From RPQK01 sp041946865 (lineage in GTDB: Bacteria; Acidobacteriota; UBA6911; RPQK01), in NCBI GenBank assembly GCA_041946865.1, contig JBHGBF010000303.1, positions 1 through 5,740 on the forward strand: a stretch of DNA of 5,740 bases. Reading direction: 5' to 3'. The translations under genes and the position numbers were made by a program. Below the pieces are notes generated by a model, which was not told the origin of the DNA, did not search any database, and worked only from the letters and a program-made list of their open reading frames with translations. The first letter of the stretch is position 1; each line of letters begins with the position of its first letter. Of this stretch, positions 1 through 5,179 are shown in pieces.

Positions 1-222
1 TCGCCTTCGAGGCTTGGTAAAGCACCGGCCTCTCTCCTCGTTGCTGCCACACTCCGAACCAAAAACTGAGGGGTTACGCGACGTGGTAATGCCTCGGTTT
101 TCGATTTGGGATAAGCCATGGGATCGCGTTCATTCCCGGCCCGGTCATGTTGGCCGGTTTCGGGTTCGTGTCTTGAAAGGCTAGCTTTATCGCCAGTTCG
201 TCGCTTCGCGGGCTTTCCTCCC
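1..222. other. non-coding stretch downstream of the minus-strand gene
   Basis: I see no supportable gene here. Short open frames exist, including a minus-strand frame from an ATG at 119 that stays open to the left edge, but none has a ribosome binding site or recognisable protein content. A GC-rich inverted repeat (CCGGCC at 136-141, GGCCGG at 152-157, followed by TTT on the plus strand) could fold. It lacks a U-tract on the minus strand, so it is a poor terminator for the gene ending at 223. Confidence 0.4.
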
Positions 223-1563
223 TCACGCGCACCAGGGGCGCTCGCGCCTGAGCGGCGACGTGAAAAGCTGATAGGCAATATTGGCGTTCTCGACGACCTG
301 GAAATCAAACATGCCCACGCAAGCGAAATCAGCGCCATTCCCGAATACATAGCGAAGTCCGTCTTTCGGCGGAATCGCACCGGCAGCCAGAACTTTGTAG
401 GCAATCCAGGGTTTCGTGACCCTTTTCATGAACTCGGCTGTCTCTTCCGGATCCAGGCACCGGATATTGTCGTGGAACTGGTCATGGTCAGATTGGTTGC
501 GGCCAAGAATCGAAAACTCCACCCGGTTCTGCTTCGGATGAGCTGACCAGTAATCGTCCCGGTGGAAGGTCTTCATGTAGAAGTCAAACTCCATCCCCGC
601 CTTTTCAAGAGCCATGGGGACCTCGAGGGAGTGAGCGGCCGTGCCCGCGATGAGACCGTTCTTCCGGATGAAGGCGATGGCCTTCTCGATCACTTCCAGG
701 TTGTTATCTCGAACCAGCCCGTCGGCGATATTGCCTTGAACAAAAGCGCCGATGGCGCCGCCATCGATCGCTTTCTGGATGTTTCCCGTCACATCTTTGG
801 CTGACGGATAGGTCTGGGCAAGCCACTGGATGCGACCGCCGCTGCGCTTCCAATACCTGTCCAGAATGCGGATAGTGTGGTCGTCAGTTCTCAGTACGGC
901 GGTGTTGATCCCGCACGCTTCCGCCAGCCTCAACGTCTCGATCACTTTCTCGTCAGTAAAGTACGTCTTCAGCAAAGGAGAGACGTAGATGAGGTCGCGC
1001 CAATGAGCGAACCCGCTGACCAGATTCCCGCCGCACATCACACGGCTTAGCTCGACACGCCCGATTCGACCCCGTGGCACCTGGCCTTTCAGCTCGGCCA
1101 GGCTGGCAAATCTGATGGTCGTCGGCGTCGCCGAGGTGACCGCATCGACTCGGAACTTCCTGAGCTGCTGTTCTTCGTAACTCCTTTTTTTCAACACGCT
1201 TACTACGAACAAACCGAAAAAGGGGAGGGACGCCAAGGAACTGATCAGGTCGCGCCTCCCAAGTGACATCCGGCCGGTTGGGCTGGAGGCGTTTTCTTCC
1301 GCAGGCAAAGGCCCGCCCCGCGCATCCCGACGAAGCGAGAATCTGAGAGCCGTCAGGGCTCGGGAAAGGCCAGGAAGCGCATCCTTTGGCAAAACGACAA
1401 AGAGGACCAGAACTAAGGTCTCGATCAGATTCTTGTTCACCAAGAGGTAGCTTCCCTCCGCCATTGGCGTATCGTAGCCGATAAACGGAGGGTAAGCGAC
1501 GTAGTACAGCCCCAAGAGCGCAATCCCGAAGATCGAGGCGGTACGGGTCAGGCAGCCCAGCAA
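223..1563 (-). CDS. 5'-truncated DoxX-type membrane segment fused to a TIM-barrel-like domain; probable pseudogene
   Basis: The 446 residues read from a TTG at 1563 begin inside a membrane domain. The frame is open upstream to a stop at 1624-1626, giving TDGLVLIGLGVLLGCLTR, which resembles the third helix of DoxX proteins (G-L-x-L-I-G-x-x-L-x-x-G-x-x-T-R). It continues with a helix and YPPF (residues 11-27), YLLVNKNLIE (39-48) and a last helix (49-59). A linker follows, then a twin-arginine-like hydrophobic stretch, GRRDLISSLASLPFFGLFVV (102-121). Residues about 165-435 look like an (alpha/beta)8 barrel, with CGGNLVSGFAHWRDLIYVS (177-195), DEKVIETLRLAEACGINT (204-221) and a C-terminal AGAIPPKDGLRYVFGNGADF (394-413). 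The barrel is of the kind annotated as hypothetical or aldo/keto-reductase-like, and its reaction is unknown to me. No ATG or GTG precedes the homology and no Shine-Dalgarno precedes the TTG, so the first DoxX helices (roughly 60-80 residues in usual members) appear lost. It may have been cotranscribed with the hydrolase gene upstream. Confidence 0.72.
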   Translation of the reverse strand: MLGCLTRTASIFGIALLGLYYVAYPPFIGYDTPMAEGSYLLVNKNLIETLVLVLFVVLPKDALPGLSRALTALRFSLRRDARGGPLPAEENASSPTGRMSLGRRDLISSLASLPFFGLFVVSVLKKRSYEEQQLRKFRVDAVTSATPTTIRFASLAELKGQVPRGRIGRVELSRVMCGGNLVSGFAHWRDLIYVSPLLKTYFTDEKVIETLRLAEACGINTAVLRTDDHTIRILDRYWKRSGGRIQWLAQTYPSAKDVTGNIQKAIDGGAIGAFVQGNIADGLVRDNNLEVIEKAIAFIRKNGLIAGTAAHSLEVPMALEKAGMEFDFYMKTFHRDDYWSAHPKQNRVEFSILGRNQSDHDQFHDNIRCLDPEETAEFMKRVTKPWIAYKVLAAGAIPPKDGLRYVFGNGADFACVGMFDFQVVENANIAYQLFTSPLRRERPWCA

Positions 1564-1577
1564 AACGCCGAGCCCGA

Positions 1578-2546
1578 TCAGGACCAGGCCATCAGTTGTA
1601 GCGCGGTTTCTCCGAGTACGGTTTCAGTTTGCCGTTCTTCAGGTCGTAGATCCGGCGATGGGTCTGTCTGGCCGGCATCCGTAGCGAAGCTCCCTTGCTT
1701 GTAGCCGACAGGGTCCATACCGGTTGAAAAGAAGGGGTGTCCGTGAGGGTCTACGAAAACCCAGCGGCCTTCCACTTTTTCCACCCGGAAGAACCCGGTC
1801 TTCCTGAGCGTGCGGGACTTGTCGCCTCCCAGGGGACAGAAACCGTAATCAACCGGTTCGAGCACATCGGTCGCCCACAGATCGCGCAGAGACTTCTCGT
1901 CGTGAGCCTTACCGGGCCAGTTCTCGAGAATCCACTGGCCGAATCGGTCGATGAGGGGCTTGCGTTCGATGATCTCATCGGCCGGGACGTCCTCTCTTAG
2001 AGTGAAGTTATAGAAAGTCACCTGGGATGGCTGGTTCGGATAGCGCATGCTGATGACGATTTCCTCCACATTTTCGAAAGTGAAGAGACGGTCCGGCCAG
2101 ACCTTATAGCCAAGCGGCGACAGCAGATCCATGGTCCGTGTCTGAACGAACGACTCGAACGGAATGACCCCCGAGATGCGGATACCGGGCAGGGGCTCGG
2201 TGATGAAGGCCTTGGTCTCCTTTCCATCCGAAAAGCCGATAGACAGGGTCTCGAGACTCGTGGTTACGAACGTGTACTGGACCGAGCGCCAGGAGCTCCA
2301 GTTGGTCGGCCACCCCAGCAGCCGCACGGGTACGCGGACTTCCGGCTCACCTTCGGCATAGTTGAAGGTCAGCGTCACGGCCTTGGTGGTCTGGTCCTGA
2401 AACACCCGTGCATCCGTCATCGTGATCTTCGTCAAATCGGCAGGAGTAAGCCGGGCCATAAGGTCTGTCCGGTCATTGGCGAAAGCCGGGGAGGCGACAG
2501 CCACAAACACGGCCAAGAGAACCATTGCAGACCGTACTCGTTTCAT
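1578..2546 (-). CDS. agarase-like glycoside hydrolase, N-terminal part only (3'-truncated)
   Basis: The ATG at 2546 is chosen because GGAGGG (2559-2554) lies 7 bases upstream and the protein then opens with a clean Sec signal peptide, MKRVRSAMVLLAVFVAVASPAFA. An in-frame start at 2576 would put ten extra residues before it. The 322-residue product has a beta-rich region (about 35-200) with TITEPLPGIRI-like and PFESFVQTRTMDLLSPLGYKV-like stretches. It then has GKAHDEKSLRDLW and the phrase GRWVFVDPHGHPFFSTGMD, which in agarase-like hydrolases (GH50-type and related) leads into the catalytic barrel. That phrase ends about 45 residues before the stop. The last 32 residues (coded 1676-1581; rich in P, E, T, Q) look like frame-shifted sequence, so the catalytic domain is missing. 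As it stands the product would be an exported carbohydrate-associated sandwich without catalysis. The family call is from memory of conserved phrases. The substrate is unknown. Confidence 0.7.
   Translation of the reverse strand: MKRVRSAMVLLAVFVAVASPAFANDRTDLMARLTPADLTKITMTDARVFQDQTTKAVTLTFNYAEGEPEVRVPVRLLGWPTNWSSWRSVQYTFVTTSLETLSIGFSDGKETKAFITEPLPGIRISGVIPFESFVQTRTMDLLSPLGYKVWPDRLFTFENVEEIVISMRYPNQPSQVTFYNFTLREDVPADEIIERKPLIDRFGQWILENWPGKAHDEKSLRDLWATDVLEPVDYGFCPLGGDKSRTLRKTGFFRVEKVEGRWVFVDPHGHPFFSTGMDPVGYKQGSFATDAGQTDPSPDLRPEERQTETVLGETALQLMAWS
1592..1678 (-). pseudogene. orphan C-terminal fragment between the two damaged genes
   Basis: In a frame used by neither flanking gene, 28 codons ending in TGA at 1594-1592 read like a genuine protein end, with RRIYDLKNGKLKPYSEKPRYN as the core (RRIYDLKNGKL then KPYSEKPRYN). 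The stretch starts exactly where the hydrolase reading loses its family-like character (about 1677) and ends where the DoxX-like reading begins (about 1593). Agarase-like enzymes often finish with a helix of the kind N-x-x-I-Y-x-L-R, so this may be the original C-terminus of the hydrolase, left after an internal deletion. An unrelated gene end is also possible. Confidence 0.4.
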
Positions 2547-2553
2547 GTTTCTT

Positions 2554-2559
2554 CCCTCC
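2554..2559 (-). promoter_or_regulatory. Shine-Dalgarno of the hydrolase gene
   Basis: GGAGGG on the minus strand sits 7 bases before the ATG at 2546. It decides the start in favour of MKRVRSAM with a signal peptide, over the upstream in-frame ATG at 2576, which it follows and cannot serve. Confidence 0.75.
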
Positions 2560-2585
2560 GTAGGTGGGCCAGACAACAGTTACAC

Positions 2586-2640
2586 GAGGGCCCTCTCCAT
2601 TCAACGCCATTTTGCGCAAACGATTGGCCAATTTGCGAAA
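2586..2640. promoter_or_regulatory. cluster of perfect palindromes upstream of the hydrolase gene
   Basis: Three perfect palindromes lie 40-90 bases upstream of the hydrolase start: GAGGGCCCTC (2586-2595), TTTGCGCAAA (2611-2620) and TTGGCCAA (2624-2631). They are followed by TTTGCGAAA (2632-2640), a near copy of the second. The CG-centred TTTGCGCAAA resembles half-site arrangements bound by LacI-type sugar regulators, which would suit a polysaccharide gene, but this is an inference. I could not place a convincing -35/-10 pair for the minus strand among them. Confidence 0.35.
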
Positions 2641-2690
2641 CTCTGACTCGCGACCGGGGGGACGCAGTCATTGTGCACTGCGCCTGGGCC

Positions 2691-2707
2691 GCAGGCATCC
2701 TGCCTGC
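2691..2707. repeat. REP-like hairpin
   Basis: GCAGGCA-TCC-TGCCTGC is a perfect inverted repeat with 7-base arms and a 3-base loop, in a non-coding setting. Similar GCAGG/CCTGC palindromes recur between genes in several environmental bacterial genomes. Only one copy lies in this window, so its repeat status is inferred. No T-run follows on either strand, which argues against an intrinsic terminator. Confidence 0.4.
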
Positions 2708-2844
2708 TCGAGCCGCCTCGGCATGAAGCTGGTGGATCATTTGCTGAACGCGCGCCTCTTCAGCGAGCACGGACGCTTCGCCGGCGCGCCGGAGAGTTCC
2801 AGGACCGACACCTGTTCAATCGGAATCCCGCCATGAAGAATAGT

Positions 2845-2873
2845 TTGCGTTATCACTACAGTTGTAGTAGAAT
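2845..2873 (+). promoter_or_regulatory. sigma70-like promoter of the BlaI/M56 operon
   Basis: TTGCGT (2845-2850) and TAGAAT (2868-2873; 5 of 6 matches to TATAAT) are separated by an ideal 17-base spacer. Transcription would start near 2880, leaving almost no leader before the GTG at 2883 and about 20 bases before the ATG at 2901. The spacer is filled by the BlaI-type operator, so repressor binding would directly block polymerase. Confidence 0.65.
2855..2868 (+). promoter_or_regulatory. BlaI/MecI-type operator
   Basis: ACTACA-GT-TGTAGT is a perfect inverted repeat with 6-base arms containing the family core TACA-N2-TGTA. It lies between the -35 and -10 boxes immediately upstream of a blaI-like gene, the classical arrangement for autorepression. 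It is the only site of this quality I saw in the region. Confidence 0.8.
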
Positions 2874-2900
2874 CTCCTTACAGTGAGTAAAGACAAGGCC

Positions 2901-3320
2901 ATGGCGAGAGAGACCCAGAAACTGACCCGATTTGAGCTGGAGGTGATGAATATCCTGTGGCGGCTGGGGAAAGCGGCCGTCAGGGAGATTCAGGAAGAGT
3001 TCCCCGAAGAGAACCGGCCGGCTTACACGACCGTACAGACTATTGTGCGCCGGTTGGAAGAGAAGGGCGCGGTCCGTCGGGTGCGAAAGACTGGCAACGC
3101 GTTCGTTTTTGAGCCGGTTGTGAGTCGGGGTTCGACGATCAGGAGGCTTTTTGATGAAGTGCTGGCACTGGTTGACGGATCCCCGAAGCCGCTGATGGCC
3201 CAGCTAATCGAAACCGGAAAGCTGACGGTCGAGGACCTCCGAGAAATGGAGGAGCTTCTCGAGACGAGCCAGAAACGCCGGCGGGAAGCAGGCAAGCAAT
3301 CCAAGGAGGACGAGCGATGA
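2901..3320 (+). CDS. BlaI/MecI/CopY-family transcriptional repressor
   Basis: This is a 139-residue winged-helix repressor, a usual length for the family. Starting from the ATG, helix one carries LTRFELEVMNILWRLG (residues 8-23), matching the family signature LT-x-x-E-x-x-V-M-x-x-L-W. The recognition region follows, with VREIQEEF, AYTTVQTIVRRLEEKG and the wing RVRKTGNAFVFEPVVS. The C-terminal helices (about 80-120; TIRRLFDEVLAL and KLTVEDLREMEELLE) are the dimerisation part, and a basic-acidic tail ends the protein. It should bind as a dimer to the operator in its own promoter. An in-frame GTG at 2883 would add six residues. I prefer the ATG because the predicted transcript starts around 2880, leaving the GTG nearly leaderless, though neither start has a good Shine-Dalgarno. 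It overlaps the protease gene by 4 bases (ATGA). The target genes beyond its own operon are unknown. Confidence 0.93.
   Translation: MARETQKLTRFELEVMNILWRLGKAAVREIQEEFPEENRPAYTTVQTIVRRLEEKGAVRRVRKTGNAFVFEPVVSRGSTIRRLFDEVLALVDGSPKPLMAQLIETGKLTVEDLREMEELLETSQKRRREAGKQSKEDER
3303..3309 (+). promoter_or_regulatory. Shine-Dalgarno of the M56 gene, inside the repressor gene
   Basis: AAGGAGG is a full-strength site within the last codons of the repressor gene, 7 bases before the ATG at 3317 that overlaps the repressor stop (ATGA). A second in-frame ATG at 3321 is 11 bases away and less well placed. The layout predicts translational coupling and a fixed ratio of repressor to sensor. Confidence 0.85.
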
Positions 3321-5179
3321 ATGCCCATGATCTGCTGGCTGATTGGTCGGCATGGTGGTGGCCCCTGGTGGCCGCTCATCTGTGGCAATCGACACTTTTC
3401 CTGGCCGCTGCCGCCTTGGCGGTCCTGCTGTTGCGTAACGCATCGGCAGCGGCCCGCTATCGCGCCTGGCTGATCGGCTCGCTGAAGTTCGCTCTCCCTG
3501 CTGTTCTTCTGGCGAGGCCGGTGGGCTGGCTTGAGGTCGATCCACCGGCTTTCGTCCCCCTGGTTTCAGCTGTGCCGGCACCGCTCATTGAATCCTGGGC
3601 CGGTATTGAGCCGTCTGTAGTCAGCCGCGAGTCATCACCGGGGCACAGCGAGCTTTACTGCGCATTGAGCGTCGCGTGGCTTGCCGGCCTCGCATTCCTT
3701 GGGACTCGCTGGTGGAGGGGCTCGAGACGCCTCCGCCGTATTGTTTCGCAGAGCCGGACACCGGAGGACCAAGCACTCGCGGCTGCGTTGAACCGAGCCC
3801 GGCAGAGGCTCGCGCTGAAACGATCGGTGAAACTCGTCGCCTCGTCGGCCATCGACAGCCCGGCCGCTTACGGCATCGTGAAGCCGCTTGTCCTTGTTCC
3901 TCAAAACCTGCCGGACGTCCTTCAGCCGAACGAGCTCGAGGCGGTCCTGATGCACGAGCTCGTTCATATCAAACGTTTCGACAACCTCATCGCGGGACTC
4001 GCTCGCCTGCTTTGTTGGTTTTTCTGGTTCCACCCGCTCGTCTGGCTTCTTGGACGAAGGCTTCTGGCTGAGCGCGAACTGCGTTGTGATCAGGTTGTGG
4101 TATCGCTCAAAGGGCAGCCTCAGGCCTATGCGACGGCAATTCTCAAGACATGCAGGTCAAGTTTGAGGGCCAGTCCGGCTGCAGTCTCTCTCGCTTCCGG
4201 CTCATGCCTCGGAAGGAGAATCCGTATGATTACAAGTCAAAGGCCGCAGGGCGCCCGATCCTCGCATCGCCTGGTCCTGGCGGCTCTGGTTGGCTGTCTG
4301 GTTCTATCGTCGGCCTTCGTCGCACAGCCGCAATCTCGCTCGACAGGCTCGCACCTCCTTGCCGGCTCGGTTCAGGCGGCTCAGGCGGCCGGGGAAATCA
4401 AGCTCGGGGCGTGTCCGGATTGCCCCGTCTCCCTGCTGGGAATCCGTTTGGAGTCTGGTGGCGCTCAACCGCCTTCCGCAACGATCCAGGTACGAAACGA
4501 AAGCGACCGCCCGGTCAAATACTTCTACCTGGCCTTTGAAAATCGCCAGGCCGACAAGCGAGTCTATTTTTCGGTGCCGGAACGGCTTGATCCCGGCGAA
4601 ATAAAGGCGGTGTCGCTTCAGCCGCGGCGCGCTATAGCTGAAGTCAAAGAAGGCCCAAACCACGTGGAAGTCAAGACGGTCGAAACGATTGAGGCCTTGA
4701 AACGCATAGGCGACCTCTCGCAGGTGGAAGTCAAGGTACCGACCGTCGTTTTCGCCGACGACACCAGCTTTGCGCTGAAAGGCTACGTGCCGGCGCCTCC
4801 TCCCCCTCCTGCCCCGGCCCGCGCCATGGCCGCGCTACCGCCTCCCCCGCCGAAGGCAGTACCGGCGCCTCCATCACCTGCCGGCCAACGACCGGCCCCT
4901 CCCGCTCCACCCGCACCGCCTCCGCCTGCACCTCCCGCACAGGCGCCACCGCCTCCTTCCGCGCCTGCCATGCCTCCTGACGGCGACCACTTCAGGGGTG
5001 GCGTAATAGGCGGAGTTCCCGGCGGTGTGAAAGGCGGAGTTGTCGGGGGAGTTCCAGGTGGAGTTAAGGGCGGTGTGAAAGGCGGTGTACCGGGAGGAGT
5101 GGTTGGCGGCGTGCCGGCCGGGTCCAAGAAGCAGACTCCTAAGCCCGCACCCGCCCCGGAACCAACACCGAACCCATGA
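3317..5179 (+). CDS. M56-family (BlaR1-like) membrane metalloprotease and sensor
   Basis: The 620-residue protein has membrane segments at about 14-39, 49-66, 113-129, 225-246 and 318-335. The protease part shows the family motif SPAAYGIVKPLVLVP (181-195), the zinc site HELVH (213-217) and the downstream acidic motif ERELRCD (252-258) that supplies the third ligand region. RRIRMIT (300-306) precedes the last membrane segment, as is common in M56 proteins. Residues about 360-490 form a presumed periplasmic beta-rich domain with a CPDC motif (366-369). A proline-rich stretch (491-555), ten GGVx tetrapeptides (561-600) and a short Lys/Pro tail follow. There is no penicillin-binding sensor as in BlaR1 and no TonB C-terminal domain as in some M56 relatives. 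By analogy it senses an envelope signal and inactivates the neighbouring repressor by cytoplasmic proteolysis. The ligand is unknown. All catalytic elements look intact. Confidence 0.92.
   Translation: MNAHDLLADWSAWWWPLVAAHLWQSTLFLAAAALAVLLLRNASAAARYRAWLIGSLKFALPAVLLARPVGWLEVDPPAFVPLVSAVPAPLIESWAGIEPSVVSRESSPGHSELYCALSVAWLAGLAFLGTRWWRGSRRLRRIVSQSRTPEDQALAAALNRARQRLALKRSVKLVASSAIDSPAAYGIVKPLVLVPQNLPDVLQPNELEAVLMHELVHIKRFDNLIAGLARLLCWFFWFHPLVWLLGRRLLAERELRCDQVVVSLKGQPQAYATAILKTCRSSLRASPAAVSLASGSCLGRRIRMITSQRPQGARSSHRLVLAALVGCLVLSSAFVAQPQSRSTGSHLLAGSVQAAQAAGEIKLGACPDCPVSLLGIRLESGGAQPPSATIQVRNESDRPVKYFYLAFENRQADKRVYFSVPERLDPGEIKAVSLQPRRAIAEVKEGPNHVEVKTVETIEALKRIGDLSQVEVKVPTVVFADDTSFALKGYVPAPPPPPAPARAMAALPPPPPKAVPAPPSPAGQRPAPPAPPAPPPPAPPAQAPPPPSAPAMPPDGDHFRGGVIGGVPGGVKGGVVGGVPGGVKGGVKGGVPGGVVGGVPAGSKKQTPKPAPAPEPTPNP
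4787..4981 (+). repeat. proline-rich stalk-coding segment of the M56 gene
   Basis: Residues 491-555 are mostly proline and alanine, with runs such as PAPPPPPAP and PPAPPPPAPPAQAPPPP, coded by C-rich DNA. Such segments act as stiff, extended spacers in periplasmic proteins such as TonB. Here it would hold the C-terminus away from the membrane, perhaps towards the cell wall. Confidence 0.8.
4997..5116 (+). repeat. ten GGVx tetrapeptide repeats in the M56 gene
   Basis: Residues 561-600 are ten consecutive tetrapeptides GGV followed by I, P, K, V, P, K, K, P, V, P. The DNA is only partly repetitive, because synonymous codons vary. The longest exact copy I found is a 17-base direct repeat at 5021-5037 and 5069-5085, 48 bases apart. 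The composition is elastin-like or glycine-zipper-like. Expansion or loss of units by slippage is plausible. Confidence 0.85.

Larger units (their letters stand above)
2577..2882. other. divergent intergenic region
   Basis: About 300 bases separate the minus-strand hydrolase gene from the plus-strand BlaI/M56 operon. It holds the palindrome cluster, a 17-base hairpin, the GC-only palindrome CCGGCGCGCCGG (2781-2792) and the operon promoter with its operator. Open frames across it (for example a plus-strand one ending at 2836) have no ribosome binding site and no recognisable protein content. Confidence 0.6.

Noticed and set aside
1..119. Minus-strand frame from an ATG at 119 open to the left edge
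   Set aside because: No Shine-Dalgarno, only 39 codons visible, and no recognisable protein content.
136..160. CCGGCC/GGCCGG hairpin followed by TTT as a terminator
   Set aside because: The T-run is only three bases and is on the plus strand, where no supported gene ends; on the minus strand it has none.
118..804. Plus-strand open frames opposite the barrel-domain gene
   Set aside because: They are antisense shadows of a long minus-strand frame with clear protein-like content.
2781..2792. CCGGCGCGCCGG palindrome as an operator
   Set aside because: It is made only of C and G in a GC-rich region, so chance is a sufficient explanation, and it does not sit at a promoter.
2564..2886. Plus-strand open frames across the divergent spacer as small genes
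   Set aside because: They overlap the hydrolase start and the palindromes, lack ribosome binding sites and have no family-like content.
3317..5179. Calling the pair a beta-lactam resistance system (blaR1-blaI)
   Set aside because: The sensor lacks a penicillin-binding domain and no beta-lactamase gene is in the window, so only the mechanism, not the ligand, can be carried over.
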